Notes: generated from the sequence alone by a model not told the origin. A stretch of 8,475 nucleotides of DNA from Candidatus Poribacteria bacterium (GCA_009835515.1 VXXH01000571.1:1-8475), one strand, 5' to 3'. Shown: positions 1-6,977, counted from the stretch's first letter. Made by a program: numbers and translations.

Positions 1-16
1 GGATATGCCTATTCCT

Positions 17-1963
17 TTACCGATAAAAGGAATAAACCGACACACCCCAGATCAGCCGAATTAGCACCCACGTGCCACCCACAATAAATTGCCCGAGAAT
101 TAGTCCCAAAAAGAGCGGTAACACCCGATGGTACAGACGGATGCCACCGAACCGTAAGATGAGATGTTTGATGCCCCAACTGATAAAAACAGAAAACCAG
201 AGCCAACCGAAGGTCCACATACTACTCGCAACCGCATAGCCGGTCGGGTGAAACGGAAACATCGGAAAACGAGTACGCATCCACCACAGTAACCCCGTAA
301 ACAGGAACCCTACACCCATAAATGTAACTGCTGGGATGTTTGTCTCACTTGGATAATAAAGCCAGGTACGTAATCTGTGATAACCACCATTTCCTAAACC
401 CGGATTCGCACCAATGTCATAGGATACAACCAGATATGACCAAAACGCTGCGAGGATGCCGAAGAAAACACCGCACATCAGTGCGATTACCATTCGTCTT
501 GCGCGCATGTTCCCTACCTCCACAAGTTTAAACGCTTCCAGTGTATGTGGCATCGGGTGGGCACGGTATCCCCGATTGAACGCATAATACAGCGACATCA
601 TCGTCAGGCTTGGTGGTGGGATCATGCGTGAACCGAGTGAGTCAATAATAAATTGCCGTGGGTTTGCTACAAACATCTCATGTGTAGGTGGCCCGACCTC
701 AGCACGAACCCGCGTAATCCCCAGCGCAAGGAGATAGTAGATAGCAAAATACAACGCGATCATCCAAACTGCCATCCCGCCGCGGTTTGAAAAGATAAAG
801 AGGAAAAGAATACCACCTATCAACCCTGCCAGTGGCCACCGATAATCTGTTGAATCTTGCATTTCAGATGGAAGATTCGCACCTCTCTTTCCGGTTAAAT
901 TTCTAAACATCCCATAGAAATGCTTACGTCCGCCGTAGAGCGCAAAACAGGCGATCCCCAGATACGCACCGACCCCTTGCGGGCCATCGTAAGGAAACCC
1001 CGGCAAAACCTGTAACCCCATCGCACTCCCCAAGACGCGCTCACCTTTCCAGAACAGATAGAAAAACCAGAGCGAAAAGGACATCTCTAACGGCATTAAA
1101 AAGGCAAGTCCTACACCGAATGACAGGATATAGACAGGGGTCCAGCCGATTGCGTTCCACGGCTTTTCAGTGAAATAGATTCCGAGGTTTGCTTTACGAA
1201 CTGGTATCTCCGGGAAGGTTGGAAAGAACGCGTGGATGCCGTTAATCAGGTCAATGCTCGCTGCAATCGCGAAGCCTGTCCAGAACATCTTGTTTTTCAA
1301 GAGCCTTCCGTCCGAATACGTCATCTCTATCGGCAAACGGACGATTGGGTAGGCGAGCCGCTCACGTTCAATCCACTGTTTCCGAAGCAGTAGATCAATG
1401 CATATCATCACCCAAATCACCACGGACAGAAAGATCGTCCACCATAGAATCGGTTCCCACCATGCCGCTAAATACCTTGATGAATAAAAGGTCGTATCGC
1501 CATCGTAAAAATCTTGCAACACTGAAAGATCATCAAGGGTCATCCAGCTTGGCAGATACCGCCAAAAGAGTTGTTGCCATTCGTTTTCAGCGGTAGCGAA
1601 CCAGAAACCGTTCGGAATAACAGGCACAACGGTCTGCATCATATCGTGCCCTGCGATCGCTGAGGAGATTGAGAGAATCACATAGATAGTAAGCAGTTCT
1701 CCCTGACGAAGCGCGAAGCGAGGAAGCAGCAGTTTCAGCAAAAAATTAAGACACGTTAGCACCGCCAACGTCACCACTACGTTGTAAATCAACGACATCG
1801 TTGTTGGCAGCGTACTCCAATACCGCAGATGATTCGCCATAATGAAATAGCTGTTCGGCGGGATGAGTATAATGCCAAGCAGGATCGCGCGAAAAGTTAC
1901 GCCCGGATGCCCAGACTGCGGTGTTTCTTGAGGATTTGAGGGGTATTTTGATGTGTTTATCAT
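17..1963 (-). CDS. Polytopic membrane protein, DUF6785/DUF6784-like, downstream tandem copy
   Basis: A 648-residue integral membrane protein of unknown function. Hydrophobic stretches at about residues 22-42, 56-80, 88-110, 168-192, 227-247, 272-303, 326-345, 374-415, 488-512, 545-562, 575-600 and 612-638 suggest 12 to 14 membrane spans. Recognisable conserved blocks are FATAENEW (about 122-129), LPSWMTL (137-143), a tryptophan-rich AAWWEPILWW (166-175), RKQWIERERLAYP (194-206) followed by RLPIEM, and GITRVRAEVGPPTHEM (415-430). These resemble the DUF6785 (N-terminal) plus DUF6784 (C-terminal) family known from Planctomycetes, Poribacteria and similar phyla; that assignment is from memory. 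A transport-like role is inference only. The ATG at 1963 is chosen because it gives the same length and N-terminus (M-x-NTSKYPSNPQ) as the paralogue at 2080-4026. No clear Shine-Dalgarno sequence precedes it. It lies 116 bp downstream of its paralogue and ends 16 bp from the window edge. Confidence 0.88.
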   Translation of the reverse strand: MINTSKYPSNPQETPQSGHPGVTFRAILLGIILIPPNSYFIMANHLRYWSTLPTTMSLIYNVVVTLAVLTCLNFLLKLLLPRFALRQGELLTIYVILSISSAIAGHDMMQTVVPVIPNGFWFATAENEWQQLFWRYLPSWMTLDDLSVLQDFYDGDTTFYSSRYLAAWWEPILWWTIFLSVVIWVMICIDLLLRKQWIERERLAYPIVRLPIEMTYSDGRLLKNKMFWTGFAIAASIDLINGIHAFFPTFPEIPVRKANLGIYFTEKPWNAIGWTPVYILSFGVGLAFLMPLEMSFSLWFFYLFWKGERVLGSAMGLQVLPGFPYDGPQGVGAYLGIACFALYGGRKHFYGMFRNLTGKRGANLPSEMQDSTDYRWPLAGLIGGILFLFIFSNRGGMAVWMIALYFAIYYLLALGITRVRAEVGPPTHEMFVANPRQFIIDSLGSRMIPPPSLTMMSLYYAFNRGYRAHPMPHTLEAFKLVEVGNMRARRMVIALMCGVFFGILAAFWSYLVVSYDIGANPGLGNGGYHRLRTWLYYPSETNIPAVTFMGVGFLFTGLLWWMRTRFPMFPFHPTGYAVASSMWTFGWLWFSVFISWGIKHLILRFGGIRLYHRVLPLFLGLILGQFIVGGTWVLIRLIWGVSVYSFYR

Positions 1964-1989
1964 GTTTTTGGAGTCATATTGCGTAAAAC

Positions 1990-2018
1990 TTTATGATTAA
2001 CTTTTGCACCACTTTCAA
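1990..2018 (-). promoter_or_regulatory. Possible sigma70-type promoter before the downstream membrane gene
   Basis: Read on the minus strand, TTGAAA (2018-2013) and CATAAA (1995-1990) are separated by 17 bp, with a predicted start about 20 nt before the ATG at 1963. Each hexamer matches 4 or 5 of 6 consensus bases. The spacing is ideal but the -10 is weak, so the gene may instead depend on read-through from the upstream copy. No intrinsic terminator was found in the 116-bp gap, which otherwise holds only two short stems: 2051-2062, with a GAAA loop on the minus strand, and 2026-2041. Confidence 0.3.
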
Positions 2019-2079
2019 CCATTTTTAGCGTGTACTCGCTATGAGTTCATTGCCTTTCGGCAGCACACAGATTCGCGAG

Positions 2080-4026
2080 TTAACGATAAAAAGAATAAAC
2101 CGACACACCCCAGATAAGTCGGATCAGCACCCACGTGCCACCGACTACGAATTGCCCGAGAATTAATCCCAAAAAGAGCGGTAACACTCGATGGTACAGA
2201 CGGATACCACCGAACCGCAAGATGAGGTGTTTGATGCCCCAACTCATAAAAACGGAGAACCAGAGCCAACCGAAGGTCAACGTACTACTCGCGACCGCAT
2301 AGCCAGTCGGATGAAATGGAAACATCGGAAAACGCGTGCGTAGCCACCATAGCAACCCTGTAAACAAAAACCCGATACCCATAAATGTTACCGCCGGGAT
2401 GTTTGTTTCTGTCGGGTAATAGAGCCATGATCGGAGCATGTTATAACCACCTTTTACCACCCACGGATTCGCACCGGTCTTGTAGGAAACCACCAGATAC
2501 GCCCAGAATGAAGCAAGGATACCGAAAAAGACACCGCACATCAGCGCGACGACCATCCGCTTCGCACGCATATTCGCCACTTCCACAAGTTTAAAGGCTT
2601 CCAATGTATGTGGCATCGGATGCGCCCGATAGCCACGATTGAACGCGAAATACAGCGACAGCACCGTTAAACTCTGTGGGGGAATCATACGTGAACCGAG
2701 CGAATCGAGAATAAATTGCCGCGGGTTTGCCGAAAACATCTCGTGTGTCGGGGGACCAACCTCCGCGCGGACCCGCGTAATGCCTAACGCGAGGAGATAA
2801 TAGATAGTAAAGTACAACGCTATCAGCCAAATTGCCATCCCCCCATGGTTTGAAAAAATAAAAAGAAAAAGGATACCCCCTATCAACCCCGCCAGCGGCC
2901 ACCGATAATCCGTTGAATCTCGCATTTCAGGTGGAAGATACGCACCTCTCTTTCCAGTCACATTTCTAAACATCGCATAAAAATGCTTACGTCCGCCGTA
3001 GAGTCCAAAACAGGCGATCCCCAGATACGCCCCTACCCCTTGCGGGCCATCGTACGGAAATCCCGGCAAAGCCTGTAACCCCAGCGCACTTCCCAAGATG
3101 CGCTCACCTTTCCAGAAGAAGTAAAAGAACCAAAGCGAAAAGGACATCTCTAACGGCATTAAAAAGGCAAGTCCTACACCGAATGACAGGATATAAACGG
3201 GGGTCCAGCCGATTGCGCTCCACGGCTTTTCAGTGAAATAGATGCTAAGGTCTACCTTGCGGACCGGTATCTCTGGGAACGTTGGAAAGAACGCGTGGAT
3301 GCCGTTAATCAGTTCAATGCTCGCTGCAATCGCGAAGCCTGCCCACAGCATCTTGTTTTTCAAGAGCCGTCCGTCTGTATACGTCATCTCTATTGGCAAA
3401 CGGACGATCGGATAGGTGAGCCGTTCCCTTTCGATCCACTGCTTCCGAAGCAATAGGTCGATGCATATCATCACCCATATCAGCACGGACAGAAAGAGCG
3501 TCCACCATAAAACCGGTTCCCACCAAGCCGCCAGATACCGCGTCGAGTAAAAAGAGGCTTCCCCGTCGTAGAAATCTTGTAAGACGGACAAATCGCTGAG
3601 TGTCATCCAGCTTGGCAGATACCGCCAGAAGAGTTGTTGCCACTCGTTTTCAGCGGTGGCAAACCAGAAGCCGTTTGGAATCACAGGCACAAGGGTCTGC
3701 ATCATATCGTGTCCCGCGATCGCCGAAGAGATTGAGAGAATGACGTAGATCGTGAGCAATTCTCCCTGGCGGAGCGCGAAGCGCGGCAGCAGCCGTTTGA
3801 CCAGAAAATTTAGGCAGGTCAGCACCACCAGCGTCACCACTACGTTGTAAATTAGCGACATCGTCGTCGGCAGTGTACTCCGGTAACGCAGATGGTTCGC
3901 CATAATAAAATAGGTATTCGGTGGAATAAGAATGATGCCGATCAGAATAGCGCGAACAGTAACACCCGGGTGCCCAGACTGCAATGTTTCTTGCGGATTT
4001 GAGGGATATTTTGATGTGTTCGCCAT
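2080..4026 (-). CDS. Polytopic membrane protein, DUF6785/DUF6784-like, upstream tandem copy
   Basis: A 648-residue paralogue of the product of 17-1963, with the same predicted spans and conserved blocks (FATAENEW, RKQWIERERLTYP, GITRVRAEVGPPTHEM). Hand alignment gives about 68 substitutions and no gaps, so roughly 89-90% identity. Most changes are conservative (I/V/L, S/T, D/E). The clearest cluster is residues 516-530, a predicted loop between two spans, where ANPGLGNGGYHR is replaced by ANPWVVKGGYNM. The open frame extends upstream to 4089, but the ATG at 4026 is preferred because it reproduces the paralogue's N-terminus and exact length, and the extra 21 residues have no counterpart. No good Shine-Dalgarno sequence is visible before 4026. 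It starts 93 bp after the permease gene, same strand, with no obvious terminator between, so an operon is plausible. Function is unknown; a substrate-transport role is speculation from topology. Confidence 0.88.
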   Translation of the reverse strand: MANTSKYPSNPQETLQSGHPGVTVRAILIGIILIPPNTYFIMANHLRYRSTLPTTMSLIYNVVVTLVVLTCLNFLVKRLLPRFALRQGELLTIYVILSISSAIAGHDMMQTLVPVIPNGFWFATAENEWQQLFWRYLPSWMTLSDLSVLQDFYDGEASFYSTRYLAAWWEPVLWWTLFLSVLIWVMICIDLLLRKQWIERERLTYPIVRLPIEMTYTDGRLLKNKMLWAGFAIAASIELINGIHAFFPTFPEIPVRKVDLSIYFTEKPWSAIGWTPVYILSFGVGLAFLMPLEMSFSLWFFYFFWKGERILGSALGLQALPGFPYDGPQGVGAYLGIACFGLYGGRKHFYAMFRNVTGKRGAYLPPEMRDSTDYRWPLAGLIGGILFLFIFSNHGGMAIWLIALYFTIYYLLALGITRVRAEVGPPTHEMFSANPRQFILDSLGSRMIPPQSLTVLSLYFAFNRGYRAHPMPHTLEAFKLVEVANMRAKRMVVALMCGVFFGILASFWAYLVVSYKTGANPWVVKGGYNMLRSWLYYPTETNIPAVTFMGIGFLFTGLLWWLRTRFPMFPFHPTGYAVASSTLTFGWLWFSVFMSWGIKHLILRFGGIRLYHRVLPLFLGLILGQFVVGGTWVLIRLIWGVSVYSFYR

Positions 4027-4119
4027 ATCTTTTACAGTATATATTGGAATCTCTACAACCGTCATTTGGTAAGCGCAGTTTCTAACCATGCCTACGGGAA
4101 CATTACTTTACCTATAATT

Positions 4120-4833
4120 TCAGATATGACAAAACCTAACTAAAACTGGGAAAATCAGCACGGATAGGGCACAAAATAGTCCGATATTCCACAGCCATAG
4201 GTGCGTTGGATTCCCACTCAAAATTGACAACACTACACACAGTGGACTCACCACATCTAACACCGGAATTGCGTCAAATAACGGAATCGGAATTAGGGGC
4301 AGAAAAGTTAACAACAACACCAATCCGTAACTGATACTTTTTGCCTGAAGTGGAGGATTACGTAACGCAAAACCGATACCGATCAGGGCGAAAAAGATGG
4401 AACTCACCAATAATACCGCACCGCATCTCGCCAATGGCGAAACCGCAAAGCCGCCTGTGTAACTTGAGAGCGCAAACAGTGGAAGCGTTAACCAGATACC
4501 CCACATTGTCCAAAGCACAACCGCACTCAATTTACCTGCCAAGATTTTCCAGCTTGCCAATGGTGACAACGTAAGTAAGGCTCCATTCGCTCCATTTCTA
4601 TCTATATGCCAAGCCTCGACTGCATGCCTTGGCACCCAAAATTGCGAAATAAAGAGGAAAATCATGCAGAGTTTATAAGCCTGTTGTCCGACATCAAGCG
4701 TTTGATTCGCATAGAATTCAACTATTCCAACGAACAGCAGCAGTGCGAATCCACATAAAATTACTAACTGCATACGGCGGTATTTGCTGATATTGGTATA
4801 GCAACGGAGTTCTTTAACGATGACGGCTAACAT
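4120..4833 (-). CDS. ABC-2-type transporter permease subunit (putative)
   Basis: A 237-residue membrane protein with about six hydrophobic segments (residues 20-40, 52-68, 97-125, 134-158, 166-190 and 211-233). Between the second and third lies EAWHIDRNGANGALLTLSPL (73-92), then WKILAGKL (95-102). This E-x-W-x-x-DR...LL-x-LSPL...GKL arrangement is typical of ABC-2 type permeases, where a cytoplasmic coupling region precedes the next helix. Such proteins pair with a separate ATP-binding subunit to move lipids, polysaccharides or drugs across the inner membrane. No ATPase gene is in the window: the next gene on the 5' side is the divergent dehydrogenase, and downstream are the two large membrane proteins. 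The ATG at 4833 gives a short cytoplasmic N-terminus (MLAVIVKELR) typical of the family. The ribosome binding site is weak (AAAGAAA just upstream). The substrate cannot be deduced. Confidence 0.75.
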   Translation of the reverse strand: MLAVIVKELRCYTNISKYRRMQLVILCGFALLLFVGIVEFYANQTLDVGQQAYKLCMIFLFISQFWVPRHAVEAWHIDRNGANGALLTLSPLASWKILAGKLSAVVLWTMWGIWLTLPLFALSSYTGGFAVSPLARCGAVLLVSSIFFALIGIGFALRNPPLQAKSISYGLVLLLTFLPLIPIPLFDAIPVLDVVSPLCVVLSILSGNPTHLWLWNIGLFCALSVLIFPVLVRFCHI

Positions 4834-4897
4834 GTTTCTTTAACACGATTTCAGAAATGCCTTTCCTTTAATCCGGCCGGCAAATTCCAGTTCAGAC

Positions 4898-4927
4898 AAT
4901 AGACGCTTCACATTTATCTACTGACAA
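4898..4927 (-). promoter_or_regulatory. Possible promoter for the minus-strand membrane gene cluster
   Basis: On the minus strand, TTGTCA (4927-4922, 5 of 6 to consensus) is followed after 18 bp by TCTATT (4903-4898, 4 of 6). It would start transcription about 60 nt upstream of the permease ATG at 4833. It is the best candidate I can see in the divergent region. The -10 is poor, so confidence is low. Confidence 0.3.
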
Positions 4928-4950
4928 CTGAAAACCGATAACTATTTTCG

Positions 4951-4979
4951 TTGACACATTTTCGTAAAGGTGATATTTT
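4951..4979 (+). promoter_or_regulatory. Sigma70-type promoter of the dehydrogenase gene
   Basis: A perfect -35 TTGACA (4951-4956) is followed after exactly 17 bp by TATTTT (4974-4979, 5 of 6 to the TATAAT consensus). The predicted start near 4986 leaves a leader of about 40 nt to the ATG at 5026. The promoter is flanked by short repeats of the AACTGAAAACCGATAAC / AACTGATAACTGA type (4926-4943 and 4985-4997), which also recur at 6381-6400. Confidence 0.6.
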
Positions 4980-5013
4980 CAGTACAACTGATAACTGAGT
5001 GCTTCTGATAATT

Positions 5014-5020
5014 AAGGAGA
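5014..5020 (+). promoter_or_regulatory. Ribosome binding site that fixes the dehydrogenase start
   Basis: AAGGAGA sits 5 nt before the ATG at 5026. This decides for 5026 over the in-frame GTG at 4999, which lies upstream of this site and would add nine residues with no place in a Rossmann fold. Confidence 0.8.
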
Positions 5021-5025
5021 CTTCC

Positions 5026-6216
5026 ATGTCCAAACTCAATATTGCTTTAATTGGCGCAGGACGACGCGGCGGCGGTGCCCATTTACCCGTTATTGCGAAA
5101 CTCAAAGATATTTACAACCTCGTCGCGATTTGCGATATAGACGAAGAGACCGCAGCCCGCTATGCCAAAGAATACGGCGCGACCCCTTACACCAATGTCC
5201 GCGACCTCGTCGCCCAAGAAGAACTGGATGTCGTTGATATTACCGTGCCGGGTGTCGCACACCACGCAATCGCATGCTTTATGGCGGATGCTGGCGTTCA
5301 CATTCTCTGTGAAACCCCTATTGCTGTTACACTCCCGACAGCGGATCTGATGATTGAAAGTGCCAAGGCGAATAATGTCAAACTTGAGATAGCTGAAAAC
5401 TATTATCGGGCACCACGCGAACGGTTTTTATCCGAGGTGATCCGAGCAGATGTGATCGGCGAGGTCGCTCGTATCTACCGCATCTTTTATGAAGGTGGTT
5501 ATCACGGCATGAGTATGCTCCGGCTCCGTGCCGGTGGTGAACCGAAGTCAGCACTCGGTATTACGCAAACAACACCTGTAATTCCGATCATTGACAGGAT
5601 GAAACGTCATCACACCAGCGAAAGGTGGAGCCTCGGTTTTATTGAATTCGACAACAACGCAACTGCTCTGATGGTGTACTCCAATGTCATCCATGCCCGT
5701 TCCTTGGGACGCGGGCAAACCGGGATTTCGCAGATTGACGGTAGCAAAGGCACTATCGTCGGTGAAGATATCTATGTGACACCCGCCGATGAACTACAAT
5801 CTGGTGCAAAAGGTATCGCTTACAAGCCGAAGCGCACCACAATTGATGTGGATGGTACTAACGTCATTGAGAATATCTCATTGGAACTGCCAGACCAGAC
5901 TGTCACTTGGGAAAACCCACTTAAAAACTACCCACTTTCCGAAGGGCAGATCGCAGTCGCAGATGAATTGCTCAGTATCGCTACGGCTGTACTTAACGAT
6001 TCGGAACCCGAATACGGCGCAGCACTCGGTAGACAGGACCAAGAGATGAACATCGCAATGGGCGAATCTGGCAAGCGCAGTAAGGAAACGATCGCCTTTC
6101 CGCTCACCGAACTCACTGAAACAGAGCGTGGCACCCACGAAAGTTATCAGCAACAATACGGGCATCCAATTGAAGACATTGAAGCCGGAATTGATACCTT
6201 CTTTCCACGTCGCTAA
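5026..6216 (+). CDS. Gfo/Idh/MocA family NAD(P)-dependent oxidoreductase (putative)
   Basis: A 396-residue cytoplasmic enzyme. The N-terminal Rossmann fold shows the nucleotide-binding loop IALIGAGRRGGGAHLP (residues 6-21), an acidic CDIDEE at the end of the second strand (36-41) that would favour NAD over NADP, DVVDITVPGVAHH (68-80), and HILCETPIA (92-100). The last corresponds to the family's usual CEKP motif, but the lysine is a threonine here (T97). EIAENYYRAP (121-130) begins the C-terminal alpha/beta domain, which includes GGYHGMS (157-163) and the sheet segment GISQIDGSKGTI. Members oxidise or reduce sugars, cyclitols, sugar acids or related substrates; the substrate here is unknown. 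Length is normal for the family. The gene has its own promoter and ribosome binding site, runs divergently from the membrane gene cluster, and has no same-strand partner. No convincing intrinsic terminator follows it. Confidence 0.88.
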   Translation: MSKLNIALIGAGRRGGGAHLPVIAKLKDIYNLVAICDIDEETAARYAKEYGATPYTNVRDLVAQEELDVVDITVPGVAHHAIACFMADAGVHILCETPIAVTLPTADLMIESAKANNVKLEIAENYYRAPRERFLSEVIRADVIGEVARIYRIFYEGGYHGMSMLRLRAGGEPKSALGITQTTPVIPIIDRMKRHHTSERWSLGFIEFDNNATALMVYSNVIHARSLGRGQTGISQIDGSKGTIVGEDIYVTPADELQSGAKGIAYKPKRTTIDVDGTNVIENISLELPDQTVTWENPLKNYPLSEGQIAVADELLSIATAVLNDSEPEYGAALGRQDQEMNIAMGESGKRSKETIAFPLTELTETERGTHESYQQQYGHPIEDIEAGIDTFFPRR

Positions 6217-6319
6217 TATCATAGCATGTTGGATGAAAGAATTCAAACGTTTTCCGTATAATCACTGCAGGGTTTTTGCTTGGGTGTTTCTTCAGGGTTT
6301 CATGAAGTTCAATTGTTGC

Positions 6320-6363
6320 GTTCTGAACTGTGATTTCTCTGATTTCTCTGATTCGCATGATAA
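6320..6363 (-). repeat. AATCA-rich dispersed repeat, copy 1 (inverted)
   Basis: Read on the minus strand it begins TTATCATG and continues with three AATCAnAG-type units about 9 bp apart, then AGTTCAGA. It matches, with scattered mismatches, the plus-strand copies at 6488-6530 and 6853-6895. Confidence 0.6.
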
Positions 6364-6380
6364 GAGCGCCGATCACAAGC

Positions 6381-6413
6381 AACTGAAAACTGAAAACCGA
6401 GTCCTGACGACTC
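6381..6413. repeat. AACTGAAAAC repeat and GAGTC hairpin
   Basis: AACTGAAAACTGAAAACCGA (6381-6400) shares ACTGAAAACCGA with the divergent intergenic region (4927-4938). It runs into a perfect 5-bp stem, GAGTC (6399-6403) and GACTC (6409-6413), with a 5-nt loop. No T-tract follows, so it is unlikely to be the terminator of the dehydrogenase gene. It is probably a dispersed repeat fragment. Confidence 0.4.
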
Positions 6414-6487
6414 AGCAGTTCCGCTGGGACACTATCTTTATAGAAGCTTCAACCCCACAATCAGTATCTTATTTTCCATCAGAGATC

Positions 6488-6530
6488 TTATCATGGTAAT
6501 GAGAAAAATCACGGCAATCAGAGTTCAGAC
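6488..6530 (+). repeat. AATCA-rich dispersed repeat, copy 2
   Basis: A 43-nt repeat beginning TTATCATGGTAAT and ending CAATCAGAGTTCAGAC. It is identical to 6853-6895 except for about six positions in the middle (37 of 43). It ends 5 bp before the terminal inverted repeat of the MITE-like element. Confidence 0.75.
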
Positions 6531-6535
6531 CTATA

Positions 6536-6770
6536 AGTCCCGTAGGTTGGGTAGAACGGATGCCGACTAAAACCGTCTCCAACCCAGAATCTTCAAGGGG
6601 ACCGAGAAACCTGAAATCCGCACAAACCGAGAGAACCCAACGGATTATGATACAGAGACGGTTTTGTGTGTTGGGTTTCGCTGTATCTGTTTGTATTGGT
6701 GCTTCATGGCAAGGTGTTATTTCTTGTATAAACATAGGTGGTTTTACGGCTCAACCCAACCTACGGGACT
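6536..6770. mobile_element. MITE-like element with 17-bp perfect terminal inverted repeats
   Basis: The left end AGTCCCGTAGGTTGGGT (6536-6552) is the exact reverse complement of the right end ACCCAACCTACGGGACT (6754-6770), giving a 235-bp unit. Inside are two further inverted pairs: AAAACCGTCTC (6569-6579) with GAGACGGTTTT (6655-6665), and AACCCAAC (6634-6641) with GTTGGGTT (6670-6677), so the whole can fold into nested stems. There is no transposase, and no clear target-site duplication immediately outside the ends. The GTAGGTTGGGT / ACCCAACC motif recalls REP- or MITE-type repeats of many bacteria. A non-autonomous element or a structured intergenic repeat is likely; I cannot say which. Confidence 0.6.
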
Positions 6771-6776
6771 ATGTAG

Positions 6777-6825
6777 CACAAACTTCCCAGTTTGTGTGCT
6801 ATGGGCGCAAACTGGGAAGTTTGCG
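6777..6825. repeat. Two adjacent hairpins that are reverse complements of each other
   Basis: CAAACTTCCCAGTTTG (6779-6794) and CAAACTGGGAAGTTTG (6808-6823) are exact reverse complements over 16 nt, and each also forms its own CAAACT/AGTTTG stem with a 4-nt loop. The first stem extends outward with a GCAC / GTGTGC bulge. The pair can fold as two small hairpins or one larger stem with a 13-nt loop. It begins 6 bp after the MITE-like element. Not a classic terminator: no T-tract follows. Confidence 0.65.
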
Positions 6826-6852
6826 GTACAATATGCGTTTATCAAACTCAGG

Positions 6853-6895
6853 TTATCATGGTAATCACAGGAATCAAAGCAATCAGAGTTCAGAC
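6853..6895 (+). repeat. AATCA-rich dispersed repeat, copy 3
   Basis: A 43-nt copy with a regular 9-bp inner period: AATCACAGG, AATCAAAGC, AATCAGAGT. It is a direct repeat of 6488-6530; together they bracket the MITE-like element and the paired hairpins. Confidence 0.75.
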
Positions 6896-6926
6896 TTAAT
6901 AGGGCGAGAATGGCATGGATTACCGC

Positions 6927-6977
6927 TAAATTGACACCTATGGTGACGTTTAAAACGTCACCATAGGTGTCAATTTA
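6927..6977. repeat. Perfect 51-bp palindrome
   Basis: The left arm 6927-6951 (starting TAAATTGACACC, ending GTGACGTTT) is the exact reverse complement of the right arm 6953-6977, with a single A (6952) between them: 25 paired bases without mismatch. Both strands carry TTGACA near the outer ends, so outside-in promoter -35 elements are conceivable, but no matching -10 was found. It could be a minimal palindromic mobile element, abutted ends of a lost element, or a very stable hairpin. A truncated copy lies at 7212-7247. Confidence 0.85.

Noticed and set aside
4027..4089. N-terminal extension of the upstream membrane protein
   Set aside because: The paralogue has the same length and N-terminus without it, and the extension has no similarity to the sequence upstream of the other copy.
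4091..4099. CCTACGGGA as a solo end of the MITE-like element
   Set aside because: Only 9 bases match the element's 17-bp end, which is short enough to occur by chance.
4999..5025. Upstream GTG start for the dehydrogenase
   Set aside because: The ribosome binding site lies inside this extension, 5 nt before the ATG at 5026, and the extra residues precede a complete Rossmann strand.
6399..6413. Intrinsic terminator of the dehydrogenase gene
   Set aside because: The stem is only 5 bp, has no T-tract and lies about 180 bp after the stop codon.
6128..6499. 123-codon plus-strand open frame overlapping the end of the dehydrogenase
   Set aside because: Its first part is a shadow of the dehydrogenase in another frame and the rest runs through repeats, with no start signals.
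6560..6934. 124-codon plus-strand open frame in the repeat island
   Set aside because: It starts inside the MITE-like element, crosses its right end, the paired hairpins and an AATCA repeat, and has no ribosome binding site; it is an open frame by chance.
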